Shown here: one piece after another, positions 16,583-26,500 of the stretch
Position numbering within the stretch: the stretch's first letter is position 1
Layout: each line of letters begins with the position of its first letter
NCBI RefSeq assembly: GCF_002211365.1
Contig: NZ_LOKZ01000002.1
Location: forward strand, 1 to 64,000
DNA length: 64,000 bases
Source: Rhizobium sp. R711
GTDB taxonomy: Bacteria; Pseudomonadota; Alphaproteobacteria; Rhizobiales; Rhizobiaceae
Direction of reading: 5' to 3'
The notes under the pieces: model-generated
Database searches by the model: none
The model's input: only the letters and a program-made list of their open reading frames with translations
Told to the model about the DNA's origin: nothing
Position numbers and translations under genes: made by a program

Positions 16583-17857
16583 ATGAAGGATTTGACGTCA
16601 CAGCTCACATTCGCGGCACCATCACGCCGCCAGTTCATCATTGGCGCTGGCACAATGCTGGCAGGAGCGGCTTTGAGCGCGCCCGCCATTGCTCAATCCA
16701 ATGAAGTCACGATCATCTCCAACATTGGCGATGCCGGACAGCGTGGGGTCCTTCAAAAGATTGCCGAGGCCTTTTCCAAGGAGAGCGGCACCAAGGTCAC
16801 CATCAACAACATGGACCACGAGGCCCACAAGACGGCGATCCGCAGCTATCTCGTCGTCGGCGCGCCAGATGTCTGCTTTTGGTTCTCTGGCAATCGCATG
16901 AAGGCTTTTGTCAAACGCGGACTGTTCGACGACATCTCGGACCTGTTTGAGAAGGAAGGTTACCAAAAAGCGCTCGGACAGACCGCCGGCGCCGTCACTG
17001 TGGATAAAAAGCAGTACGGTCTACCGCTTGCAGGTCTTTTGTGGGGCATGTTCTACCGGACGGACGTATTTGCCGAAAAGGGCTGGACGCCACCCAAGAC
17101 CTTGGACGAACTCATGGCGCTTGGTGAGAGTGCCAAATCAGCGGGAATGGTCCCCGTCAGCATGGGTACGAAGGAGATGTGGCCAGCGGCGGGGTGGTTC
17201 GATCACATGAACCTGCGCATCAACGGCCTCGACAAGCACCTCGAGCTCATGGATGGCAAGATGGCCTACACCGACCCGGCTCTAAAGCCCGTCTTCGACA
17301 AGTGGGAGGAGATGATCAAGGCAGGCATGTTCAGCCCGAACCATACCTCTTCGGGCTGGGAGCAGGCCGCCGCAGCGCTCGCCCAGAAGAAAGCAGCCAT
17401 GATGGACTTGGGCGGCTTCATCAAATACGGGTTTTCGGCCGACCAGGTGAGCCAGATCGGCTACGCCCCTTTCCCCGAGATTGCTCCGGGCCTGGCCCGA
17501 TACGAGGATTTTTCGGTAAATTCCGTCCACGTGCCTGCGAAGGCAAAGAACAAGCAGGGCGCTCGTGACTTCCTGGCCTATTTCTACAAACCGGAAAATC
17601 TTGGCGCCTTCGTCGAGGCCGAAAGCGGCGTACCTCCGCGCAACGACTGCCCGCCGAGCAACGATCCGCTCGTCAATGCGGCAGTCCAGTCCCTGAAGAC
17701 TGTCGCAGGGTCGGCGCAATATTACGATCGCGACACGGATCCGGATATGGCGCAGGAGGGCCTGAAAGGCTTCCAGGAGTTCATGGTCAAACCGGAGCGC
17801 CGCGACCAGATCCTTCAGCGCCTCGAAGCGACGCGCAAGCGCATCTTCAAATCGTAG
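16583..17857 (+). CDS. sugar ABC transporter, periplasmic substrate-binding protein
   Basis: The 424-residue protein begins with a twin-arginine-type signal (PSRRQFIIGAGTML...SAPAIAQ; cleavage after AIAQ), then a family-1 extracellular solute-binding fold with the usual DAGQRGVLQKIAEAFSKESG start and a FSVNSVHVPAKAKNKQGARDFL section. It captures a sugar in the periplasm and delivers it to the two permeases encoded downstream. The ATG at 16583 has a GGAGGAG ribosome binding site; a frame open from 16436 was rejected. The next permease gene is 128 bases away, with a stem-loop between, and a GH42 gene ends the operon, so the ligand is probably a galactoside oligosaccharide. Confidence 0.88.
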   Translation: MKDLTSQLTFAAPSRRQFIIGAGTMLAGAALSAPAIAQSNEVTIISNIGDAGQRGVLQKIAEAFSKESGTKVTINNMDHEAHKTAIRSYLVVGAPDVCFWFSGNRMKAFVKRGLFDDISDLFEKEGYQKALGQTAGAVTVDKKQYGLPLAGLLWGMFYRTDVFAEKGWTPPKTLDELMALGESAKSAGMVPVSMGTKEMWPAAGWFDHMNLRINGLDKHLELMDGKMAYTDPALKPVFDKWEEMIKAGMFSPNHTSSGWEQAAAALAQKKAAMMDLGGFIKYGFSADQVSQIGYAPFPEIAPGLARYEDFSVNSVHVPAKAKNKQGARDFLAYFYKPENLGAFVEAESGVPPRNDCPPSNDPLVNAAVQSLKTVAGSAQYYDRDTDPDMAQEGLKGFQEFMVKPERRDQILQRLEATRKRIFKS

Positions 17858-17906
17858 CCACGCTGACTGCGACGCGTCTCCTCCCTTGCGCGCCGCTTCT
17901 GGCGGG

Positions 17907-17928
17907 GACCGTGCCTGAAAGGCCGGTC
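17907..17928 (+). terminator. intercistronic stem-loop between binding-protein and permease genes
   Basis: GACCG-(T)-GCCT pairs with AGGC-CGGTC around a GAA loop, a strong hairpin with one bulge. It lies between the binding-protein stop and the first permease start, with a short A-rich rather than T-rich tail. Such hairpins typically stabilise the upstream mRNA or attenuate transcription, allowing more binding protein than permease to be made. Confidence 0.5.
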
Positions 17929-17985
17929 TCCGTCGAAAAAAGCGATGGCCGGCGATCTTTACCCCAAAGGACTAGAGTAACGAAG

Positions 17986-18870
17986 ATGTCAGTTTTCTGG
18001 CGACAAAACCGGAGTTGGATCGCTCCAGCATTGTTCCTGATGCCTGGAGCGGTCCTGTTCGGCATCGTCATCATCATGGCCTCGCTCGAGACCGTCTGGA
18101 TATCGTTCTTCGACTGGGACGGCGTGGGCGTCAAGACGTGGGTCGGCCTGTCCAACTACTCTGAGCTTGTGGGCGACCCCCAGTTCTACGTCTCGCTGAA
18201 GAACAATCTCATTTGGCTCGCAGTCTTCATGCTTGCCCCGCCGATCGGTCTGGCGTTGGCGCTGCTGCTCAATCAGCCGCTCGCCGGCATGAGGGTCCTC
18301 AAGTCATTGTTCTTCGTACCGCTGGTGCTTGCCTCCGTGACGGTCGGCGTTGTCTTCACCTGGTTCTACGATCCGACGTTCGGTCTCATGGCGCTCGCCT
18401 TTTCGGCATTTGGTGCCACCGCGCCGGCCCTATTGTCGAACGAGAACCTCGTAACCTTTGCGGTGGTATTCGCAGCACTCTGGCCGCAGATCGCCTTCTG
18501 TCTCGTGCTCTTTCTCGCCGGACTGAACAACCTCAGTGAGGATCTGATCGGTGCGGGCCGCGTCGATGGTGCGCGGGGGCTCGCCATGCTCCGGCACATC
18601 ATCCTGCCGCAGTTGCGCGAGGTCAGCTTCATTGCGTTGGCAGTCACCGTGATCGGCGCTCTTCGATCGTTCGACATGGTGGCCGTCATGACGTCGGGCG
18701 GGCCATTTGGCTCATCACAGGTCCTCGCATACCAGATGTACGAACAATCGATCTTTTCGTACCGGTTCGGCTATGGCGCGGCGATCGCCACGGTTCTTTT
18801 CGTGATCATGGCCGCGTTTATCGCCTGGTACCTGCACACCCTTTTGAAACCGGAACAGGAGGGCGCCTGA
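17986..18870 (+). CDS. sugar ABC transporter permease (MalF/UgpA type)
   Basis: The protein has 294 residues and six predicted membrane helices. It carries the EAA loop LIGAGRVDGARGLAMLRHIILPQL, whose conserved Gly contacts the ATPase, in the form typical of carbohydrate type-1 permeases. The ATG at 17986 begins MSVFWRQNRSWIAPALFLMP, the usual permease start; the frame extending to 17911 runs into the intercistronic hairpin. It forms the channel together with the next gene product, whose start overlaps this stop by one base (TGATG). Confidence 0.87.
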   Translation: MSVFWRQNRSWIAPALFLMPGAVLFGIVIIMASLETVWISFFDWDGVGVKTWVGLSNYSELVGDPQFYVSLKNNLIWLAVFMLAPPIGLALALLLNQPLAGMRVLKSLFFVPLVLASVTVGVVFTWFYDPTFGLMALAFSAFGATAPALLSNENLVTFAVVFAALWPQIAFCLVLFLAGLNNLSEDLIGAGRVDGARGLAMLRHIILPQLREVSFIALAVTVIGALRSFDMVAVMTSGGPFGSSQVLAYQMYEQSIFSYRFGYGAAIATVLFVIMAAFIAWYLHTLLKPEQEGA

Positions 18871-19721
18871 TGTATCCCCGTCCAATCGCCGACGATGCAC
18901 CGCTGAAGCGCGGCCTTTATATCAGTCTTGTTGGCCTGGTTCTCATCCTTTGGCTCGTTCCCTTGCTTGCGGTCATGGCAACCTCCTTGCGCTCTTTCGA
19001 CGAGGTTATGGCGGGCAACTATTGGGGTTGGCCGAAAACGTTCAACTTCGTTGAAAACTACACGGCTGTTTTTACCCAGACCGCCATGGCGCGCTATTTC
19101 GCAAACAGCCTGCTTATCACCGTCCCGTCGGTATTTGGCGTGCTCGTCCTCTCCACCATGACCGGCTTCGTCCTTTCCCGCTACAGGTTCAGGTCTGCGC
19201 AACTGATCTTTGCACTCTTCGTCGGCGGCAACTTCCTTCCGGCTCAAATCATGATGATCCCGGTTCGCGACCTCATGGTGGGACTGGGGTTGTACGACAC
19301 CTACTATGCCCTCATCATCTTCCACATCGCGTTCCAGACCGGATTTGCGACACTGTTCATGCGCAACTTCATCGCCGCCCTGCCCGACGAATTGTTCCAG
19401 GCAGCGCGTGCCGAGGGTGCATCTGCGTTGCAGACACTGGTTCATGTCGTGGTTCCACTCGTGCGTCCAGCGCTGGCGGCACTGGCAATTCTCACCTTTA
19501 CGTTCGTCTGGAATGACTACTTCTGGGCGATCGTGCTCACCCAGAGCGAAGCGGTCAAGCCGGTGACGGCCGGTCTTAACAACCTAAGAGGCGAATGGGT
19601 GTCCTCCTGGAACCTCGTTGCGGCCGCAACGATCATGGTCGCAATCCCACCCGTCGCCATGTTTTTCCTCATGCAACGCCACTTCATCGCCGGCCTGACG
19701 GTCGGCGCCGTCAAGGGCTGA
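18870..19721 (+). CDS. sugar ABC transporter permease (MalG/UgpE type)
   Basis: This 283-residue protein has six predicted membrane helices and the EAA loop ELFQAARAEGASALQTLVHVVVPLV, the MalG-type signature. The TGATG junction with the preceding gene indicates translational coupling. It forms the heterodimeric inner-membrane channel with the upstream permease. It is followed 23 bases later by the ATPase gene. Confidence 0.88.
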   Translation: MYPRPIADDAPLKRGLYISLVGLVLILWLVPLLAVMATSLRSFDEVMAGNYWGWPKTFNFVENYTAVFTQTAMARYFANSLLITVPSVFGVLVLSTMTGFVLSRYRFRSAQLIFALFVGGNFLPAQIMMIPVRDLMVGLGLYDTYYALIIFHIAFQTGFATLFMRNFIAALPDELFQAARAEGASALQTLVHVVVPLVRPALAALAILTFTFVWNDYFWAIVLTQSEAVKPVTAGLNNLRGEWVSSWNLVAAATIMVAIPPVAMFFLMQRHFIAGLTVGAVKG

Positions 19722-19744
19722 GAAAAATCCAAGGAACATGTCAA

Positions 19745-20881
19745 ATGAGCAGTGTGGAAATCAAGGGCGTCGAGAAGCACTATGGAGGCTTCCATGCGCT
19801 GAAGAACATCGACCTTGCAATCGACGAAGGCGAATTCGTCGTCATGGTGGGGCCGTCGGGCTGCGGCAAGTCCACCCTTCTCAAGACGATCGCCGGGCTT
19901 GAGACGGTGACATCGGGCAAGCTTCTGATCAAGGGGCGCGAGGTGACCAGGCTGGAACCGGGTGATCGCGGCATTGCCATGGTCTTCCAGTCCTATGCGC
20001 TTTATCCGCACATGACGGTCAAGGACAACATGGGGTTTGGCCTGCGCATGGCGGGACGCCCGAAAAAGGAGATCGACGCGGCGGTGGGGCGCGCTGCCCA
20101 AATCTTGCGGCTCGAGGAACAGCTTGAGAAAAAACCCAAGCAGCTTTCCGGCGGACAGAGGCAACGTGTGGCCATCGGTCGCGCAATTACCCGATCGCCT
20201 GACGTCTTTCTGTTCGATGAGCCGCTATCCAACCTCGACGCAGCCCTCAGAACGCAGATGCGTGTCGAACTTTCCACGCTGCATGCGCAGCTGGGCTCGA
20301 CGATGATCTACGTCACCCACGACCAGGTCGAAGCAATGACGATGGCGAGCCGCATCGTTGTCCTCAACCGGGGCCAGATCGAACAGGTGGGTGCGCCGCT
20401 CGAACTCTATGATAATCCGGTCAATCTGTTCGTCGCAGGCTTCCTCGGCGCGCCGCGGATGAATTTCGTCGCAGGCCAGGTCGCAGCCGCCGACGCACAT
20501 TCGGCCAAGGTCGTCTGCGCCGGGGGACTAACCGTCGACTTCGAGGCGCTGATCGAACCCGTAAGCGCAGGCGATGCCGTGACCATCGGCATTCGCCCGG
20601 AAAAGCTGCGCATAAACGATATGACCACGGCGCTGACATTTCCGGCTGATATCCGCCTGACGGAATATCTCGGCCGCGAGACGATCGTCTATGCCGAGGC
20701 CGGAGAACTCGTCACCACGGGATCGGATAGCGGAACGGGCGTGTTCACCGTTCAGATCGGCGATATCCGGCCGTTCGTGCTCGGAACGCGCGTTTCTGTC
20801 GGCTTCGACCAGCGTGACGCCTATCTCTTCGCCACCGATGGTCGCACCGTCTCTCTTCCCAAACCTTTTGCGAAAATCTGA
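19745..20881 (+). CDS. sugar ABC transporter ATPase (UgpC/MsmK family)
   Basis: The 378-residue ATPase has Walker A GPSGCGKST, Q-loop VFQSYALYPHMTV, signature LSGGQRQRVAIGRAI, Walker B VFLFDEPLSNLDA and the switch His in YVTHDQVEAMT. A C-terminal OB-like (TOBE) regulatory domain follows (GIRPEKLRI). This is the MalK/UgpC type that powers sugar import. The ATG at 19745 follows AAGGA; the frame open from 19595 overlaps the permease gene and was rejected. Confidence 0.9.
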   Translation: MSSVEIKGVEKHYGGFHALKNIDLAIDEGEFVVMVGPSGCGKSTLLKTIAGLETVTSGKLLIKGREVTRLEPGDRGIAMVFQSYALYPHMTVKDNMGFGLRMAGRPKKEIDAAVGRAAQILRLEEQLEKKPKQLSGGQRQRVAIGRAITRSPDVFLFDEPLSNLDAALRTQMRVELSTLHAQLGSTMIYVTHDQVEAMTMASRIVVLNRGQIEQVGAPLELYDNPVNLFVAGFLGAPRMNFVAGQVAAADAHSAKVVCAGGLTVDFEALIEPVSAGDAVTIGIRPEKLRINDMTTALTFPADIRLTEYLGRETIVYAEAGELVTTGSDSGTGVFTVQIGDIRPFVLGTRVSVGFDQRDAYLFATDGRTVSLPKPFAKI

Positions 20882-20896
20882 GCAAGGACATATCAA

Positions 20897-23032
20897 ATGA
20901 AGCGCATACCACCAGCGCCGCTGTCGGTCTGGCGTACCCTCAATATTGACGAATTCCTGATCGGCGCGCCGCATTATCCCGAGCACGTAGACGAACGCTA
21001 TTGGCAGCGCGACGCCGAGCGAATGGCGGCTGCCGGCTTCAATACCGTGCGCCTCGGCGAGTTCGCCTGGCACATCCTGGAGCCGCGTGAAGGCACGTTC
21101 GATTTTACGCTGTTTGACAGGGCAATCGACGTTCTCGGCGCGCATGGCATCAAGACGGTCTTCTGCACGCCGACGGCGACGCCGCCGCGCTGGCTGACGT
21201 CGACCTATCCCGAGGTGCTGCGCGTCGATCATAACGGACGCGTTGCCACGCATGGCTCGCGCCAGCACGCCGACACCAACAGCCCCGTCTTTCGTACCCA
21301 TAGCAAGCGGATCACCAAGGCGCTTGCCGATCACTACCGCGACAATCCGCATATTATCGGCTGGCAGACCGACAACGAGCTGAATACGACAGTCTCGACG
21401 TCCTATTCGGAGGCGAGCGAACGCGAGTTCCGGCGCTACCTCCACGACACGTACCGGGACATTGCCTCGTTGAACTTCGCCTGGGGCGGAAATTTCTGGG
21501 CGACAGCCTATGACAATTTCGGCCAGATCACTGCACCTCGGCAGAACAATCCGGGTTTTCCCGCTCCGGGCCACGTCCAGGACTACCATCGTTTCCTGGC
21601 GCAGGCGACCGCGGCATTCCAGCATGATCAAGTCGAAATCCTGCGGGCCGCAAATCCGGACTGGTTCATCTTCCACAATCTCGGGCGTCTCGAGGACATC
21701 GACTTCCGTGGCCAGTTTGGGCAGGATCTCGACTTCCTCGGTTTTGATATCTACCCGATGCTTTACGATGAGATGCGTCGCACGGGCGGCCACGCCGCCA
21801 CGCAAGCCTTGCACCTCGACGTCTGCAGGGCCTTCAGCGGCAACTTCATCGTGCCTGAACAGGCCTCGGGCTTCGGCAGCCAGCCGGGTTTTTCGACGAT
21901 GACACCGGAACCCGGCGAGATGCGGCGCATGGCAATGAGTTCGGTCGCGCGCGGCGCCGACGGCCTGATGTTCTTCAGATGGCGTCCGGCACATTACGGC
22001 GCGGAAATCTATTGGATGGGCATCATCGATCATGACGACGTGCCGCGCCGCAGATATCAGGAGGCAGCCGAGTTCGCCTCCGACATCGCCAAGATCAAGA
22101 GCGACCTTTCCGGCACGACGGTTCGCATGGACGTGGGTATCGCCGGAGCCGACTTCGACAATCAGGAAGCCTACAAGACATATCCGATCGGGCTTCCGAG
22201 CCCGATGGAAGATGCCGTCCATCTGCATCGCTATTGCTATGCCAACGGCATCGCTTGCGGTTTCATCCACCCGCAAGACGATCTCTCGAAGATCAAGCTC
22301 CTCTACGTTCCCCATTGGGTGATGTGGAAGCCACAGTGGGACGCCAAGGTCGAGGAATTTGTGAAGCATGGCGGGACGGTTGTCTTCGGCGCCATGACCG
22401 GGACGCGCGACGTCAATAATCACATTCCAACGGTCCAGGCTCCCGGTATCACGCTTTCGAAGTTGTGCGGGGTGCGGGTCGAGGAGTTCGGTCGCGTGGT
22501 GGAACCCGGCGCGGGTGGCCTTTTTGGACTACAGGCGACTGAATACGGCATGCACAATCCAGCAACGCAGCTTCAATCCAGTTCCGCCGACCGTCGCTAC
22601 AGCTTCGTACTTGGCAACCGCGAGCACGAGGCGGCGCATCTTTATGAAATCCTCGATGCCGATTCCGACGTCGAGGTCCTCGGCAAATGGACGAGCCGCT
22701 TTGCAACTGGACGGGCGATGATCACAAGCCGCAGCTTTGGCGCCGGCCACGCCGTCTATATGGGAACATATCTGACACCTTGGCTCGTCGACGGGCTGGC
22801 CGATCAGCTGTTTTCCCGGGCCGGGATTGCGCCCCTGGTCGCCAATCTTCCTCCCACGGTGGAAGTGTCTGTCCGGGAGGGTAAAGACCGCATGCTGATG
22901 TTTGTCATCAATACCGGGGAAGCGCCCGTCACCATAACGTCGCTGCCTTCGGGGACAGACCTTTTGACGGGCGAAGACATACGCTCAGGTCTGGAGCTCG
23001 GACCCTATGGGTGCGCCGTGATCAGATACTGA
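20897..23032 (+). CDS. GH42 beta-galactosidase
   Basis: The 711-residue enzyme has the GH42 layout: an N-terminal TIM barrel starting LIGAPHYPEHVDERYWQRDA, a trimerisation-like domain, and a small C-terminal beta domain. The acid/base Glu161 is in WQTDNELNT and the nucleophile Glu321 in FIVPEQASGF. There is no signal peptide, so it is cytoplasmic and hydrolyses terminal beta-galactosides imported by the ABC system. It is the last gene of the operon (AAGGACATATCAA before the ATG). Some GH42 enzymes prefer plant galactan oligosaccharides or alpha-L-arabinopyranosides; the substrate cannot be decided from sequence. Confidence 0.9.
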   Translation: MKRIPPAPLSVWRTLNIDEFLIGAPHYPEHVDERYWQRDAERMAAAGFNTVRLGEFAWHILEPREGTFDFTLFDRAIDVLGAHGIKTVFCTPTATPPRWLTSTYPEVLRVDHNGRVATHGSRQHADTNSPVFRTHSKRITKALADHYRDNPHIIGWQTDNELNTTVSTSYSEASEREFRRYLHDTYRDIASLNFAWGGNFWATAYDNFGQITAPRQNNPGFPAPGHVQDYHRFLAQATAAFQHDQVEILRAANPDWFIFHNLGRLEDIDFRGQFGQDLDFLGFDIYPMLYDEMRRTGGHAATQALHLDVCRAFSGNFIVPEQASGFGSQPGFSTMTPEPGEMRRMAMSSVARGADGLMFFRWRPAHYGAEIYWMGIIDHDDVPRRRYQEAAEFASDIAKIKSDLSGTTVRMDVGIAGADFDNQEAYKTYPIGLPSPMEDAVHLHRYCYANGIACGFIHPQDDLSKIKLLYVPHWVMWKPQWDAKVEEFVKHGGTVVFGAMTGTRDVNNHIPTVQAPGITLSKLCGVRVEEFGRVVEPGAGGLFGLQATEYGMHNPATQLQSSSADRRYSFVLGNREHEAAHLYEILDADSDVEVLGKWTSRFATGRAMITSRSFGAGHAVYMGTYLTPWLVDGLADQLFSRAGIAPLVANLPPTVEVSVREGKDRMLMFVINTGEAPVTITSLPSGTDLLTGEDIRSGLELGPYGCAVIRY

Positions 23033-23295
23033 AGTGTTCCGGTCCATCGTCGCGATCGGCTGACAACAACCTGTCCGCCACGCGATCCTCTGCGGGCTCG
23101 TCGCACACGCGTGCCGCGAGCCTTGTCGCCTCGGCCAAATGCGATCATCGGCCATTTGCGTACGTTCCGATTGCGGTCCAGGTCGCCTGTCGGCCCCGAA
23201 AGTCGATTTATCGGCCGACTGCATTGTTCCGTGCCATTGGCGTTGGCACGTCGGGCAGGTGTTTTCGCACCAGGACTACGCCTGGCCGACCAGGG

Positions 23296-23556
23296 TTACG
23301 CGAACATATTGGGACCGATCTCCTCGCTAACTTCAATGATCACGTCCGCGGGAACATTGTTCCTGCGCGCTGCAGCGCGAATGGCTTCAGGATTGGGCGC
23401 CTCGTAAAGGCAGTAAGTCTTTTTCCTGTCCGCGCTGAGGAAAGAAAAAATCCACTTCACGCCTTCCTGGTCGTTGATCAGGTTGATTTCCTCGACTCCG
23501 TCTTTCGACAATTCGAGTTGTTCGGCAAAATTTCTTTCAATGATGTAGCGTGGCAT
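23296..23556 (-). CDS. DUF4242 small protein
   Basis: The 86-residue protein (MPRYIIERNF..., later TYCLYEAPNPEAIRAAARRN) matches the DUF4242 ferredoxin-like fold: RYxxER near the start, a central hydrophobic YCLYEAP strand, and a helix with AAxxxGxPAD-like sequence (here ARRNNVPADVI). Some members bind nickel. It lies just downstream of the large cyclase-ATPase gene on the same strand, 40 bases from its stop, so co-transcription is likely. Function unknown; DUF4242 proteins often accompany class III cyclase and flavin oxidase genes, as here. Confidence 0.8.
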   Translation of the reverse strand: MPRYIIERNFAEQLELSKDGVEEINLINDQEGVKWIFSFLSADRKKTYCLYEAPNPEAIRAAARRNNVPADVIIEVSEEIGPNMFA

Positions 23557-23596
23557 GACGAGACCCTCTTCCCACCAAAGCTGCGAACTGTTGGTC

Positions 23597-26500
23597 CTAA
23601 TGAATCGTCGGCTTCAGTCGCTGTTGCAGCCGGACCATTCCAAGTTCGGCCGCAGTTGACCGGGCATGCTCGGACAGTGACATTGCTCTTTTTATCGCGG
23701 CCCGGCTACCCATTTTCATAAGCACATCCGCATATTCTGCCTGCGTGTGCGCGAGCCACGGTCGCGAGCCGATGGCCGCGTTCATCTCGACAGCATGCTC
23801 ATAGTGCTTGGACGCTCTGTCGAATTCGCCCAGAGCGGCCGCCAGCATACCCAGATAGCGGCTTGCCGCGCCGAAGCAGACGGTCGCCATACCGATCGTG
23901 ACGGTCATCTCCTTGTAGTCGAGCATAAGCCTGTAGAGGGTCTGGGCAGCCTCCGCGTCGCCGAGACCAGCGGCGACTTCCGTCAGGAACGAGAGGGATG
24001 CACTTCGCTTCCCATCAAGCGGAAGGGTAAAGCCGGTGCGGGCAAGCTCGTTCAATCTCCCTTGGGCCGCTTCCCGATAACCGAGGTCCAAGGCGACCAA
24101 CGCGAAGCCCGGTAGCCAGGTGGTTTCCTCCGGGTTTTCATCGATCAACAACTTAATCACTGGTGCGACCTCCGTAAGACGGCTCTGCTCCCGGCGGATC
24201 GCGAACATTTGCATGCCGTAGACACCTTCGGGTGCCACGCCCAGGGTCCGCATGCCGAGCTTCAGCGCTTCTTCGGCGAACGCCTCGGCGGCAGTGAACC
24301 TTCCATCGAGTATCGCCATCATCGCTCTCCCGATCCGGGCGTAGAACTGGACGTTGAGATGCTGCCGCTTGGTGCCGAGTTCTTCCAGGGCGTCGACTGC
24401 CCGGTCGGCTCGCGCGCGATCCCCCAACTCAGTCGAGACGTAGGCGTCAATGGAAAGCGCCCTCGTCAGCACGTCGTCATCGTCAATCTCCCCCGCCAGG
24501 CGCCTTATTTCATCCACGCGGGCGAACCGGTTATTTTTCTCCGTGGCGGTTTTGACCGGTGAGGCTGTCAGGAGTGGCAGAACGGAGAGCTCCACAAGCG
24601 AAGTCTTGTCGCCGACCTGCCGGGCGAGTTCTATTCCGGCGCTACGGCACTGTGCGGCTTTCTCGCTGTCACTCAGGTAGGCGTATGCCCGCGCAAGATG
24701 GCTGAGAAGCTGACACCGCGACCTCTTGTCCGCGGGCTGAACCAGCGCCATGGCCTCCTCGAGAAGCGGCAAGGTTTCGGCAAGCGAGTTCGAGGAGAGG
24801 AATTGGGAGCCGTCAAGGCCGATCACCGCGCGAACGAAGCCCTGCGTGTCTGCGGCCTTGCGCGCCAATGGAACGGCCAGCCTGTATTTCGCCAGCGAGT
24901 CCGTCATGCGGCCCGCGGCGTACAAGGCATCGCCAAGCTTGAGAATCGCGGCAAGCAAGTCGGTCTGCCGATTGGGTGATTGGAGCGCTTGCTCCGCGAT
25001 CGTCAGGGCGTTCTGGAAATGGTCGACCGCCTCGTAGTTGGCTGATCGCGCAAGAGCGCGTTCTCCGGCCTTCATCCAGTAAGGAAGCGCCAGCTCAATC
25101 CGTTGCGCCTTCTCGAAGTGCTGGGCAATGAGCTCGGGCTGCGTGGCGGCGACGTCCGGATAATGGTCGACGAGAACTCTGGCGATCTCCTCGTGGAAAT
25201 GTCGCCGCCGTCGGTTGAGGAGCGATTGATATGCCGCATCCTGAATGAGCGCATGGCGGAAAACGAGGGCGGCATCCCGCAAGACGCCGCCTGCGACGAC
25301 GATTTGGCTGGTCTCAAGCTGGTTCAGTGCTTCTTCGAGCGTTCGCTCGTCGAGGCCTGCGATCTTTGAAAGAAGGTCGCGATCGAATTCCCTGCCTATC
25401 ACAGACGCAATTTGCGCGACCTCTTTGGCTGTCGTCGGCAAGCGATCCAGACGTGTCATCAACGATCCCTGCAGACTGTCGGGGATCTCCACGTTGATCG
25501 ACGTCGACTTTCCGCTCTCTGTGATCGAGCGGGTCAATTCCTCGATGAACAGAGGCACACCGTCCGTTCGCTCCGCGATCATTTCGGCAAGCTGTTCGGG
25601 AATGTCGGAAACCATCGATTCGATCAACTCGCGCATCTGCTGCCTCGTCAGGCGCCCGACGGAGAGCGTCGTCGCCTGCGCCAGTCCGCTTGCCCAAGTC
25701 GCGCTCCATTCCGGTCGATGGGTAACAACGATAAGGGCGGCCGTGCCGTGAAGTCGGCCGACGAGTTCTTGCAGCACCTCGCTGGTGGACGGGTCCATCC
25801 AGTGCGCGTCTTCGACAACCATGAGCACCGGTGCGATCCTGGCCGCAAGCAGCAAGCGGTTCGCCAACGTGCGGACAAGAAGTTCCTTGCGCTGGTGGGC
25901 AGAGAGCGCCGGCGGTGTGAACTCGTCGCCGACGTCGAGCGAAAGCAGCTCGGCATAGATCGCGCCAACTTCTGCAGGACTTTCGCCGTAGCGGCGTACA
26001 AGGGTGCGAAACTTTTCAACGCGCATGTCCCGGTCGTCCGTCGACGCAAACAACGCGACCCGGCTTAGTCTCTCGACGATCGGGTAAAAGGCCGAGGTAG
26101 CGTGATAGGGTGAACACTGCAATCGGATGAGTTCATGCGGGGTCTCGTGCAAACGCTGTTCGAAAGCCTCGACAAGACGCGATTTCCCGATGCCAGCCTC
26201 GCCCGAAAGAAAGACCATCTGGCCTTGACCGGTCTTCGAAAGCTCCCACCGTTCGAGCAGAAGGCCAATCTCGCTGATGCGCCCGACAAATTTCGAAAGC
26301 CCGCTCGCATGCGCTGCTTCGAAGCGGCTTTCCACCTCTCGCTCACCGCGGACTTCAAACAGTGCAATGGGTGAGGCAAACCCTCTGAGTTCCCGCTCGC
26401 CGAGGCTGATGATATCGAACGACTGCCCGGCAAGCCGGCGGGTGCTGTCGGAGATCACGATCTGGCCTGGGGCAGCCGAGCCCTGCAGGCGTGCTGCCAG